Positions 9,824 to 17,872 of a DNA stretch of 64,000 nt are shown piece after piece. Every line of letters starts with the position of its first letter. The first letter of the stretch is position 1. Position numbers and translations under genes: made by a program. The stretch is from contig CANKZU010000002.1 in assembly GCA_947488615.1 (NCBI GenBank), positions 343,180 through 407,179 of the forward strand, written 5' to 3'. The stretch is from an uncultured Aurantimonas sp. (GTDB lineage: Bacteria > Pseudomonadota > Alphaproteobacteria > Rhizobiales > Rhizobiaceae). Under the pieces are notes generated by a model. It had not been told where the DNA came from. It made no database searches and saw only the letters and a list, made by a program, of their open reading frames with translations.

Positions 9824-9915
9824 GCCAAAGGCTACGGGGCGGCGACGCAGTGCCGCAGCTATCGCTGCGGGTCTCGACCGTTGTTGCGGCGCGTTGTCAC
9901 TCTAGTTCCGCTACC

Positions 9916-10836
9916 ATGAGCAACGTCCAACCTCCTGCGTCAATCCCTGCCGTCCGCCGGAAAAACTGCTTCCGGCCTGCCGTTGTGGCCTCACTGGTGG
10001 GACCGCTCGCCGCGTTTTTGCTTTCCGGCTGCGCGGCGATGCTCAATGCCGCGACCAGCGGCAATGGCTACAGCGTTGTCGACGATATTCGCTATATGCC
10101 CGGCGACCGTGGCACCTATGACCTCTACATCCCGGCGACGGTTACGCCGGACACGCCGCTCGTCGTTTTCGTGTATGGCGGCAGCTGGGATTCGGGATCG
10201 AAGGACCTCTATCTGTTTGTCGGCCAGTCGCTGGCAAGCGAGGGCGTCATCGTCGCCATCCCCGACTATCGCCACTATCCGGAGGTGCGATTCCCCGACT
10301 TCATCGAGGACGCCGCCAAGGCGACGGGGCGAATCGCCAGGACCGTACGCGGCGGCGCCTACGCCATGCCGGGCGGTTCGCACCCGTTGTTCCTGATGGG
10401 GCATTCGGCGGGTGCCGAGATCGCCGGCCTGTTGGCGACGGACGAGACCTGGCTGGCAAAGGAAAGCCTATCCTCGCAAAGCCTCGCGGGCTTTATCGGC
10501 CTTGCCGGTCCGTATGATTTTCTGCCGCTGACCGAGGAGCGCTACAAGCTGATCTTCCCGCAGGAGCAGCGCGCCGCGAGCCAGCCGATCAACTTCGTCG
10601 ACGGCGGTGAGCCGCCGATGCTGTTGATCGCCGGCGCCGACGATACGACGGTCGACCCGAAGAACACCCGCTCGCTGGCCGCGAAAATGCGCGCGTCGGG
10701 CGGTTCGGTGACCGCAACAATCTATCCGGACGTCGATCATTTGGGGGCGATCACGGCTTTCGCGACAGCTATTCCGCTCAATGATACCGCGATCCGCGAC
10801 GCGACGCTGGACTTCATCCGGAAGAACGCGCGGTGA
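9916..10836 (+). CDS. Alpha/beta-hydrolase lipoprotein (BD-FAE/esterase-like)
   Basis: 306 residues. A lipobox LLSGC places a lipidated cysteine at Cys39 after a positively charged, hydrophobic signal (about 14-38), so the mature enzyme should be anchored in an envelope membrane. The oxyanion segment is YGGSW (87-91), the nucleophile is Ser164 in GHSAG (162-166), and the acid and base are probably in AGADDTTVDP and DVDHLG. This is the layout of bacterial kynurenine-formamidase-like or carboxylesterase hydrolases. I preferred ATG 9916 over a start at 9850, because it gives a normal lipoprotein signal. The stop codon overlaps the GTG start of the following GNAT gene, so the two are translationally coupled. 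Confidence 0.8.
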   Translation: MSNVQPPASIPAVRRKNCFRPAVVASLVGPLAAFLLSGCAAMLNAATSGNGYSVVDDIRYMPGDRGTYDLYIPATVTPDTPLVVFVYGGSWDSGSKDLYLFVGQSLASEGVIVAIPDYRHYPEVRFPDFIEDAAKATGRIARTVRGGAYAMPGGSHPLFLMGHSAGAEIAGLLATDETWLAKESLSSQSLAGFIGLAGPYDFLPLTEERYKLIFPQEQRAASQPINFVDGGEPPMLLIAGADDTTVDPKNTRSLAAKMRASGGSVTATIYPDVDHLGAITAFATAIPLNDTAIRDATLDFIRKNAR

Positions 10837-11522
10837 GCGCGCTGGCGAACTACGGCCCCCGGCAACTTCCGGGGGTCACGCTTATCGAAGGCCGCCTCGT
10901 CAGGGTGGAGCCGATCGTCGACGATCGTCACTTCGACGCGCTGTTCGCCGCTTTCGCGCAGGATGGTGAGGGTAGGATTTTCGATCATCTGCCCTACGGG
11001 CCATTTGCCGACCAAGCCGCGTTCCGCCGTTGGGCCGAAGCGACCTATCTTGCCGACAACATCCGGTTTCACGCGATTTTGCCGTCGGCCACAGGCCGCG
11101 CGGAAGGAGTTGCCGCGCTGATGCGCACGGATACGGCGAACGGCGTGACCGAAATCGGGCATATCTGTCTAGCGCCGTCGCTGCAGCGCAGCCGCGCGGC
11201 GAGCGAAGCGTTCTATCTGATCATGAACCGGGTGTTCGACGAACTAGGCTACCGTCGCCTCGAATGGAAGTGCAACGATCGCAACCAGTCTTCAAAGCGG
11301 GCTGCCGAGCGTTTGGGGTTCGTTTATGAAGGGCTGTTTCGCCAGCACATGATCGTCAAGGGTCGCAATCGCGATACCGCGTGGTATGCGATCATCGACT
11401 GCGACTGGCCGGTGGTCAAAGCCGGCTTCGAGGCCTGGCTGGCGCCAGCTAACTTCGATGCCGAGGGACGCCAGCAGCGCGCACTGGCGGAGATGCGAGA
11501 GGGCCTCGCGGCCCTGCAATAA
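10833..11522 (+). CDS. GNAT family N-acetyltransferase (RimJ/RimL type)
   Basis: 229 residues starting with GTG, which overlaps the upstream stop (GTGA). The fold is recognisable from VTEIGHICLAPSLQRSRAASEAFYLIM (acetyl-CoA binding region) and CNDRNQSSKRAAERLGFVYEG followed by MIVKGRNRDTAWYAI, features of the RimJ/RimL or spermidine-acetyltransferase-like branch that modifies protein N-termini or small amines. The substrate is unknown. The four-base overlap links its expression to the lipoprotein hydrolase. Confidence 0.82.
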   Translation: MSALANYGPRQLPGVTLIEGRLVRVEPIVDDRHFDALFAAFAQDGEGRIFDHLPYGPFADQAAFRRWAEATYLADNIRFHAILPSATGRAEGVAALMRTDTANGVTEIGHICLAPSLQRSRAASEAFYLIMNRVFDELGYRRLEWKCNDRNQSSKRAAERLGFVYEGLFRQHMIVKGRNRDTAWYAIIDCDWPVVKAGFEAWLAPANFDAEGRQQRALAEMREGLAALQ

Positions 11523-11530
11523 CGCGAGGC

Positions 11531-11627
11531 GGTGATTACCCCCGCGCGGGCACGATCGTCACCCGGAGCGCCTCCTTGCCGTCATCGCTCAATGGGTGAT
11601 TACCCCCGCGCGGGCACGATCGTCACC
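11531..11627. repeat. 33-bp direct repeat: duplicated 3' gene tail
   Basis: The same 33 bases occur at 11531-11563 and 11595-11627, 64 bases apart. The second copy encodes the last residues and stop codon of the Inh-like gene (VTIVPARG). The first copy keeps the same minus-strand frame and is preceded by SDDGKEALR, so it reads as the last 17 or so codons of a related gene whose body has been lost. This looks like a deletion scar between tandem paralogues. Confidence 0.75.
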
Positions 11628-12043
11628 AGGGCGTCGGACGGATAGATCGATTCGAACAACACCCCATCGCCCGGCATGAAGCGCATCAGAGTCCGACCTT
11701 CGCTGTCGGCCATCTCAAGCGTCCCATCGCGCGACGAGCGCCATTGCGACACGCTCTGCAGGGTGGGCGAGCCGGCGCAGTCGGGACCGACCGGTGCGTT
11801 GGCATAGCCGGCCTCGAGGTTCGGGCTCGCCGCAATCCTGCAGGTCGCGCCGCTGCGCAGGTCGATCAGACGCACAGCGTTCACGCGGGGTGTGTCAGCC
11901 ACGGCGGTCGACATCGTTACCGTGGCCCCGAGCTTGGTCACGCCAGCAACCGGCTCCGTCGCCGTGACCGGCGCGCCCTGCAGGCCGGAAACGAGGACGG
12001 AAGCGGCAATACCAGCGCCAAAGGCCGTCGCGGCAAAGTTCAT
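11600..12043 (-). CDS. Secreted AprI/Inh-like protease-inhibitor-domain protein
   Basis: 147 residues with an N-terminal signal peptide (MNFAATAFGAGIAASVLVSGLQ...). The mature part contains RLIDLRSGATCRI, a second cysteine (PDCAGSP), SVSQWRSSRDGTLEMADSEG and TLMRFMPGDG. The pattern of a disulfide pair, a conserved W and 'D.EG..L..F' resembles the AprI/Inh family of periplasmic metalloprotease inhibitors and related outer-membrane beta-barrel lipoproteins. Assignment by eye is tentative. A GAGGGAACC ribosome site precedes the ATG. A 33-base copy of its 3' end lies just downstream, a sign of a lost tandem paralogue. Confidence 0.55.
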   Translation of the reverse strand: MNFAATAFGAGIAASVLVSGLQGAPVTATEPVAGVTKLGATVTMSTAVADTPRVNAVRLIDLRSGATCRIAASPNLEAGYANAPVGPDCAGSPTLQSVSQWRSSRDGTLEMADSEGRTLMRFMPGDGVLFESIYPSDALVTIVPARG

Positions 12044-12133
12044 ATCGGTTCCCTCACAAAATAGTCTGGGACCAATATGCTCCCAGGAACCTTAAGCGAA
12101 GGTTGACGCGGAGTGCGGCCGTTAGAGAAGCGT

Positions 12134-13117
12134 TCAGTTCTGGCGCGGGACGATGCCCGCTTTCACCGATTCCGCCACCGGCGACACCGGCGTCTGGCCC
12201 TGGAACCAATGGGTCAGATTGCGGATGACGAGAGCGCCCATCGCACCCCGCGTGTGCCGCGACGCCGACCCGACATGCGGCAGCAACACGGTATTGGGCA
12301 GTGCGATCAGCCGGGCGGGCACGTGCGGCTCGTTTTCGAAGACATCGAGGCCGGCGGCACGGATCGTACCGTTTTCCAGGGCCTCGATCAGCGCCGGCTC
12401 GTCGATGGTGGTGCCCCGGCCGATATTGACGACGACGCCGTCGGGCCCGAGCGCCTTCAAAACATTGGCGTCGACGGCGCGTTCGGTGGCCGCGCCGCCG
12501 GGTGCCGCGATGATCAGCGTATCGACCGAGCTGGCGAGGCCTTCCAGGCTCGCATGGTAGCGATAGGTGACATCGGTCCGCTCCGAACGGTTGTGATATT
12601 CGATCGGCACGCCGAAGGCTTCGAGGCGCCGGGCGATGGCCAGGCCGATGCGTCCGAGGCCCATGATGCCGGCGGTGCGCCCGCGCAACGTCATCGGGGT
12701 CAGCGGGTAATTGCCCTTGCTCTCCCACCGACCCTCGCGCAGGTGCTTTTCCGCCGCGTAGAATTCGCGCACCGTCATCAGGAGAATGGCGAGTGTGGTG
12801 TCGGCGACCTCGTCGGTCAGGACGTCGGGGGTGTTGGTGACCATGACGCCCTTGGATGTCGCGTGCTTCACATCGACGCCGTCGTAGCCGACGCCGAAAT
12901 TGGCGATAATCTCGAGATTGGGCAGCGCATCCATCATGGCGGCCGGCACCGCCCCCATCAGCGCGATCCCGCGCACGGCGTCGCGGCGGTCCTGGCTCAA
13001 CTTCGACACATCGCGATCGGGAACATGCTCGACATCGAAGGTCGTCTTCAGCGTATCGAGCGTATCGGGGTTCAGCTTGCCGGGGACGAGAATGGTCACC
13101 GAGGATAGGTCGGACAT
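12134..13117 (-). CDS. D-2-hydroxyacid dehydrogenase (glyoxylate/hydroxypyruvate reductase-like)
   Basis: 327 residues. The NAD(P) loop is GLGRIG (153-158), and the catalytic set is Arg234 (NIGRGT), Glu263 (FENEP) and His281 (LLPHVGSAS). The His is followed by GSAS, and NRSER after the second strand suggests NADPH use, as in glyoxylate/hydroxypyruvate reductases. It reduces a 2-oxo acid to the D-2-hydroxyacid. It sits 44 bases downstream of a LacI-type regulator on the same strand and is probably co-transcribed with and controlled by it. The exact substrate is not clear. Confidence 0.88.
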   Translation of the reverse strand: MSDLSSVTILVPGKLNPDTLDTLKTTFDVEHVPDRDVSKLSQDRRDAVRGIALMGAVPAAMMDALPNLEIIANFGVGYDGVDVKHATSKGVMVTNTPDVLTDEVADTTLAILLMTVREFYAAEKHLREGRWESKGNYPLTPMTLRGRTAGIMGLGRIGLAIARRLEAFGVPIEYHNRSERTDVTYRYHASLEGLASSVDTLIIAAPGGAATERAVDANVLKALGPDGVVVNIGRGTTIDEPALIEALENGTIRAAGLDVFENEPHVPARLIALPNTVLLPHVGSASRHTRGAMGALVIRNLTHWFQGQTPVSPVAESVKAGIVPRQN

Positions 13118-13161
13118 GAGGGCTCCCTTGGAAAAAGTGTGGATTGAAGCATTGCGCGGGG

Positions 13162-14181
13162 TCAGTCCGGCCAGGCGAATTCGCTGGACTGTCGGATTTT
13201 GAGTTCCGGGGTGATGAGAATGGTCTCCTCGTTCGCCGGCAGGCCCTGGAGGCGGTCGAGAAGGGCGCCCGCCGCCCGCCGCCCGACTTCGCTCTGGCCG
13301 TTCGCGACGGTGGTCAGCGCGGGCGTCGCGATCGCCGCCTCGTCGATGTCGTCATAGCCGATCACCGCGATGTCGACGCCCGGCCGAAGTCCCGCGCGCG
13401 ACAATCCGTACATGACGCCGAGAGCGACGAGATCGGAAAAGCAGACGATCGCGGTGGGCCGGCTCTCGATGGCGAGAAAAGCGGACACGGCATCGAAGCC
13501 GGAATGGCGGTCACGCGGACCCTTGATGCGCCATTCGTCGCGGAATTCGATGCCGCCGCGCTTCAGGGCCGCCAGATAGCCGGCCTCCCGGTCGCGCCCG
13601 GTCGAGGTCATCGCCGTGCCGCCGATCATCGCGATCGAGCGGTGGCCGCGCCCGATCAGATGGTCGACGGCGAGCCCCATGCCGTAGGAATCGTCCCCGC
13701 GAAAGCCGCAGACGCCGGAGCCCTCGATCGTGCGGGCGATCAGCGTCACGGGCAATTCGTTTTCCTCTGCAAGGTGGATGTCGCTGGCCGGGGTGCCGAT
13801 GGCCGGGGATAGGATCAGCCCGTCGGCACCCAGTTGCAGCATCGTATCGACGAAGGAGCGCTGCTTGGCCAGTTCGTCGTGATGGTTGCACAGAATGAAG
13901 GTCTGGCGACGCCGGTCGAGCTCATCCTCGACCGATTTAAGAATCTCGCCGAAGAACGGATTCATGATGTCGTGGACGCAGACTCCGAGAATGCCGGATT
14001 TCGACGTCCGCAGCGAGGCCGCGCGCCGGTTGTAGATGTAGCCGAGATCGCGCGCCGCATGCTTGATGCGCTCGCGCGTAACCTCCGCGACCAAAGGGCT
14101 GTCGCGCAGGGCCAGCGATACGGTCGCGGTCGAAAGACCCAGCGAATCCGCGATCGTCGACAGTTTGACCTTCTGCGCCAC
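13162..14181 (-). CDS. LacI family transcriptional regulator
   Basis: 339 residues with a GTG start; GGGGGGAA lies 10 bases upstream. The N-terminal helix-turn-helix is KLSTIADSLGLSTATVSLAL, followed by a hinge region (YIYNRRAASLRT) and a periplasmic-binding-protein-like effector domain. DDSYGMGLAVDHLIGRGHR and VIGYDDIDEAA are typical of the family. It precedes the 2-hydroxyacid dehydrogenase on the same strand, suggesting it governs that gene and perhaps itself in response to a sugar or sugar acid. No classical LacI operator palindrome is evident upstream. Confidence 0.9.
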   Translation of the reverse strand: MAQKVKLSTIADSLGLSTATVSLALRDSPLVAEVTRERIKHAARDLGYIYNRRAASLRTSKSGILGVCVHDIMNPFFGEILKSVEDELDRRRQTFILCNHHDELAKQRSFVDTMLQLGADGLILSPAIGTPASDIHLAEENELPVTLIARTIEGSGVCGFRGDDSYGMGLAVDHLIGRGHRSIAMIGGTAMTSTGRDREAGYLAALKRGGIEFRDEWRIKGPRDRHSGFDAVSAFLAIESRPTAIVCFSDLVALGVMYGLSRAGLRPGVDIAVIGYDDIDEAAIATPALTTVANGQSEVGRRAAGALLDRLQGLPANEETILITPELKIRQSSEFAWPD

Positions 14182-14293
14182 CTAGGATCGTTCCCCCCGT
14201 TTCCACTGATGCCGCGTCGATCTATGGCAAACACTGGCGGTCGCGCAAAGCCCTGTCGGTGCGTTCGCCGCAAGGAACGCTGCGGGCATCGGC

Positions 14294-14767
14294 TCAGTCA
14301 TCGGCCGAAATGTCCATCGTCGGCGCCGCGCCAGTGTCGGCGAGGTTCTGCGCCATGCGCTGCAACAGCTTGCGCAGCGTCTTGCGTTCCCGGCCAGAAA
14401 AGCCGGCAAGCGCGACTTGCTCGACGGCCTTGCGCGCCGCGCCGACCGCACCCACGATGGCTGCGCCTTTGTCGGTCAGATGTGCGTGGCCCTGGCGTCC
14501 GTCGCGCTCGGAAATCCGCTTCTCGACAAGTCCTTGAGCGATCAGGCGGGTCACGGTCTTGGTGATCGTCGGCGGCCGAACCGACAGGCGCTCGGCCAGT
14601 TCGCGCAAGGACACGCCGTCCTCTTCGCTGATCGCCAGCAGAACCGTGTCCTGTCCGGGGTAGAGATCGAGCCTTGCCAGTCGTCCCGCCAAAGCGGTCC
14701 GCGCGACGCGCGCGGCGACGCCCAGATGCGTCGTCACCGACCGCTTCCTCTGCTTCTTCCCCGCCAT
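14294..14767 (-). CDS. MarR family transcriptional regulator
   Basis: 157 residues. The winged helix-turn-helix is GVSLRELAERLSVRPPTITK, followed by a wing 'LVEKRISERDGRQGHAHLTDKG'-type segment with the family's D-x-R-D/RQ signature. Helices on both ends would form the dimer. I chose the ATG at 14767 (MAGKKQRKRS) because GGGGA is upstream; the frame extends to 14857 without support. It is divergent from the creatininase-family gene, and two CATGCCAGG direct repeats lie in the shared promoter region. That suggests control of the neighbour and of itself. Confidence 0.87.
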   Translation of the reverse strand: MAGKKQRKRSVTTHLGVAARVARTALAGRLARLDLYPGQDTVLLAISEEDGVSLRELAERLSVRPPTITKTVTRLIAQGLVEKRISERDGRQGHAHLTDKGAAIVGAVGAARKAVEQVALAGFSGRERKTLRKLLQRMAQNLADTGAAPTMDISADD

Positions 14768-14842
14768 CTTGTCCCCATCCCTCTTCGCGGGGCAAAATGA
14801 CGAAGCGCCGCTATGTTGTCCACCTTGTTTGCCCGTTACCCG

Positions 14843-14880
14843 CATGCCAGGGAACATCGTTACGGATCAAACATGCCAGG
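14843..14880. promoter_or_regulatory. Direct repeat CATGCCAGG x2 in divergent promoter, candidate operator
   Basis: CATGCCAGG occurs at 14843-14851 and again at 14872-14880, 29 bases apart, close to three helical turns. The repeats lie between the divergent MarR gene and the creatininase-family gene, near where RNA polymerase would bind. The protein that binds is not known; the adjacent MarR is the obvious candidate. Confidence 0.35.
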
Positions 14881-14899
14881 CTCATCACGAGGATCGACC

Positions 14900-15691
14900 A
14901 TGCGGCCACGCTACGAAGAGATGACGAGCGAGGAACTCGCGGCCGAACGATCGAGGCTGGACGCGGCCGTCGCGGTCGTTCCCATCGCCGCCGTCGAACA
15001 GCATGGGCCGCATCTGCCGCTCGGCACCGATGCGATGCTGGCGGATGCGATGGTCGAGACAGTGCTGACCATGCTGCCGGCGGAGAGCCCGGTGACGTTC
15101 CTGCCGACGATGCGGGTCGGCAAGTCCACCGAACATACGCGGCTTGCCGGCACGCTCAGCCATGACTGGCGAACGGCGACGACGGCGCTAATCGAAGTCG
15201 GCGAGGGGCTCGCTTCCAACGGCTTTCGTCGTCTCGTCATCGTCAATGCCCATGGCGGCAACACGCCGGTGATGGATACCGCCGCGCTGGAATTGCGAAA
15301 GGCGCATGGCGTGCTGGCCGCGACCTGCTCGTGGTTGCGCTTCGGCATTCCGGACGGCTTGCTGCCGGCAGCGGAGATCGCCACTGGCATCCATGGCGGC
15401 GCGGTGGAGACGTCCCTAATGCTGCATTTCCGGCCGGACCTCGTGCGGACAGGCGCGGTGCGGGATTTCGCCTCGCTCCAGAGCGATCTCGACGGCTCCG
15501 CCAAACGGCTACGGGCGCATGGCCGGCTCGGTTTCGGCTGGATGGCCGAGGACCTCAATCAGGCCGGGGTCGTCGGCAACGCTTCGCTGGCCACGGCGGC
15601 GATCGGCGCGGCGATCGCCGACTATCAGGCAAAAGCGTTCGTGGAGTTTCTCGACGACGTCTTGGCGTTCGACCTGTCGCGCCTGCGCTGA
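14900..15691 (+). CDS. Creatininase family amidohydrolase
   Basis: 263 residues. Metal ligands lie in VEQHGPHLPLGTDAMLAD (Glu, His, Asp), then VNAHGGN and HGGAVETSLML. This is the full motif set of the creatininase/MftE/ArfB-like hydrolases, which cleave cyclic amides or formamides with a Zn/Mn pair. Creatininase itself is only one member, so the substrate is open. The ATG at 14900 has CGAGGA upstream; two earlier in-frame starts exist (14813, 14873). Divergent from a MarR regulator that probably controls it. Confidence 0.85.
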   Translation: MRPRYEEMTSEELAAERSRLDAAVAVVPIAAVEQHGPHLPLGTDAMLADAMVETVLTMLPAESPVTFLPTMRVGKSTEHTRLAGTLSHDWRTATTALIEVGEGLASNGFRRLVIVNAHGGNTPVMDTAALELRKAHGVLAATCSWLRFGIPDGLLPAAEIATGIHGGAVETSLMLHFRPDLVRTGAVRDFASLQSDLDGSAKRLRAHGRLGFGWMAEDLNQAGVVGNASLATAAIGAAIADYQAKAFVEFLDDVLAFDLSRLR

Positions 15692-15781
15692 TCGGGCACG
15701 CCGGGTCAGGCGTGTAGACAACCCCGTGCATTCACGATCCGACACGCCTATATCGTTGGCCGATCCCAGCAGGAGAGTTTG

Positions 15782-16867
15782 ATGTCCGATACCGCCAGCC
15801 AAGCCGACGCGCAGATCCCCGTTACCGTCCTCACCGGCTATCTGGGCTCCGGTAAGACGACGCTGCTCAACCGCATCCTGTCCGAGGATCACGGCCGCAA
15901 ATACGCGGTGATCGTCAACGAGTTCGGCGAGATCGGCATCGACAACGACCTCATCGTGGAATCCGACGAAGAGATTTACGAGATGAACAATGGCTGCGTC
16001 TGCTGCACGGTGCGCGGCGATCTGGTGCGTGTCGTCGAGGGGCTGACGCGCCGCAAGGGCCGCTTCGACGCGATCATCGTCGAGACGACGGGTCTCGCCG
16101 ATCCGGTGCCGGTGGCGCAGACCTTCTTCATGGACGAGGACGCGCGCGCCAAGACCAAACTGGATGCCGTCGTCGCGCTGGTCGACGCCAAGCATTTGCC
16201 GCTGCGCCTCAAGGACAGCCGCGAGGCCGAGGACCAGATCGCCTTCGCCGACGTCGTGCTGCTCAACAAGACCGATCTCGTCACCCCGGAGCAACTCGCG
16301 GTCGTGGAAGCGACGGTCCGCGCGATCAATCCCACCGCCGTGATCCATCGCACCGAGCGGGCCGGCATCGACCTGAAACGGGTGCTCGGGCAGGGGGCCT
16401 TCGACCTCAAGCGCGTGCTCGCCGACGATCCCGATTTTCTCACGGGCGCGGAAGAGCCGCATGACGACCATGCTTGCGGCCCGGACTGCGACCATGATCA
16501 CCATCACCATGGTCATGCGCATCATCAGCACGACGCGGCCTCGCCCTTGCACGATGTGACGGTAAAATCGGTATCGCTGCGTGGCGGCGAGATCGACAGC
16601 GAAAAATTCTTCTCCTGGATTCAGGCGCTGACACAGGAGCAGGGGCCGAACATCCTGCGCCTCAAGGGCATCATCGCCTTTGCCGGAGATCCGGACCGCT
16701 ACGTCGTGCAGGGCGTCCATATGATCGTCGAGGGCGATCACCAAAGGCCATGGCGCGACGACGAAAAGCACGAGAGCCGGCTGGTGTTCATCGGCCGCGA
16801 GCTCGACGCCGAGGAATTGTCCGCCGAGTTCGAGGCGTGTGCGGCACGTCAGCGGGAACATGCCTGA
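15782..16867 (+). CDS. CobW/COG0523 family metal-chaperone GTPase
   Basis: 361 residues. Walker A is GYLGSGKT (19-26), the metal-binding CxCC motif is CVCC (72-75), and the guanine-specific NKTD is at 162-165. A His-rich stretch lies at about 227-250 (HDHHHHGHAHHQH), followed by the CobW C-terminal domain. G3E GTPases of this type deliver zinc or cobalt to target enzymes. The His-rich loop suggests Zn or Ni/Co handling rather than a pure cobalamin role. The ATG at 15782 follows AGGAGAG. Its TGA overlaps the ATG of the WD40 gene by one base, so the two are coupled. No B12 riboswitch or clear Zur box fits in the 90-base upstream gap. Confidence 0.9.
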   Translation: MSDTASQADAQIPVTVLTGYLGSGKTTLLNRILSEDHGRKYAVIVNEFGEIGIDNDLIVESDEEIYEMNNGCVCCTVRGDLVRVVEGLTRRKGRFDAIIVETTGLADPVPVAQTFFMDEDARAKTKLDAVVALVDAKHLPLRLKDSREAEDQIAFADVVLLNKTDLVTPEQLAVVEATVRAINPTAVIHRTERAGIDLKRVLGQGAFDLKRVLADDPDFLTGAEEPHDDHACGPDCDHDHHHHGHAHHQHDAASPLHDVTVKSVSLRGGEIDSEKFFSWIQALTQEQGPNILRLKGIIAFAGDPDRYVVQGVHMIVEGDHQRPWRDDEKHESRLVFIGRELDAEELSAEFEACAARQREHA

Positions 16868-17847
16868 TGCCGTCGATCGCGGCCTATGAGTTTCCCGATT
16901 TCGTCGAGACGGCGGTTTTCCTGAAGGACCAGCCGGTCTTCGCCATCGCCGATGGCACCGTCCGCTTTCCTGCGGGCGGTGAGCGGGTGGTCGAGGCGCA
17001 TCCGGGCGGGCTGTTGTCGGCGCGCTACGATCCGCACGGCCGGCGGCTCCTGACCGGCGGCGAGGACGGCCGCGTGGTGTCGGTTGACGGCGGCGGCGCG
17101 GCGATCGAGATCGCCTCGATCGGCCGCAAATGGATCGCTTCCGTCGCCGGCGGACCGAGGGACACGGTCGGCTTCGCCTCGGGCAAGACCGCCTATGTCC
17201 GGCTCGGCGGCGGCGGCGCGCTCAAGGAAATCCGCCATGAGCGCACGGTCGAGGACATCGCCTTCGCGCCGAAGGGAATCCGCGCGGCAACCGCGCGCTA
17301 CGATGGGGCCTCACTGTTCTTTCCCGCGACCGACGCCGCCCCGGCCGCGCTGGAATGGAAGGGCGCGCATCTCGGCATCGATTTTTCGCCCGACGGCCGC
17401 TTTCTCGTGACGGCCATGCAGGAAAACGCCCTGCATGGCTGGCGGATCGACGACGGCAAGCACATGAAGATGACTGGCTACCCGGCCAAGGTGAAGGACT
17501 GGTCCTGGTCGGCCAAGGGCAAGTTCCTGGCGACGTCCGGCGCACCGGCGGCGATCCTGTGGCCGTTCTCCGGCAAGGACGGGCCGATGGGCAAGGCGCC
17601 GCTGGAACTAGGCACTCGCGGCGATACGATGGTCACCGCCGTCGCCTGCCACCCGGCCGAGGACATGCTGGCGATCGGCTATGGCGACGGCATGATCCTG
17701 GCGGTGCGCTTCGCCGATTCCAAGGAAGCGCTGCTGCGGCGGGGCGGGGCGAGTCCGGTCAGGACGATGGCCTGGAGCGGCGAGGGCCGCTTGCTCGCCT
17801 TCGGCTCGGAATCCGGCGAGGCGGGCGTGATCGACATCGCGGGGTGA
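16867..17847 (+). CDS. WD40 repeat protein coupled to the CobW GTPase
   Basis: 326 residues forming a probable beta-propeller. Recurring units such as SARYDPHGRRLLTGGEDGRV, GIDFSPDGRFLVTAMQENAL and VAVACHPAEDMLAIGYGDG follow the WD40 rhythm. No signal peptide is visible, so it should be cytoplasmic. The start codon overlaps the stop of the CobW gene (TGATG), which strongly implies a joint function, perhaps as a scaffold for the metal-chaperone GTPase. The pairing of a CobW GTPase with a WD40 protein recurs in related bacteria. Confidence 0.82.
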   Translation: MPSIAAYEFPDFVETAVFLKDQPVFAIADGTVRFPAGGERVVEAHPGGLLSARYDPHGRRLLTGGEDGRVVSVDGGGAAIEIASIGRKWIASVAGGPRDTVGFASGKTAYVRLGGGGALKEIRHERTVEDIAFAPKGIRAATARYDGASLFFPATDAAPAALEWKGAHLGIDFSPDGRFLVTAMQENALHGWRIDDGKHMKMTGYPAKVKDWSWSAKGKFLATSGAPAAILWPFSGKDGPMGKAPLELGTRGDTMVTAVACHPAEDMLAIGYGDGMILAVRFADSKEALLRRGGASPVRTMAWSGEGRLLAFGSESGEAGVIDIAG

Positions 17848-17872
17848 GGCGGTGCAGGTGGATGCGAAGGCC

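Noticed and set aside
9824..9915. Possible 6S RNA or remnant after zapA
   Set aside because: The gap is only 92 bases; a CCGCAG/CTGCGG stem exists, but a full 6S RNA of about 150 bases does not fit and the closing stem and bubble cannot be seen.
15692..15781. Cobalamin riboswitch or Zur site before the CobW gene
   Set aside because: The gap is 90 bases with no B12-box-like sequence and no clear AT-rich Zur dyad.
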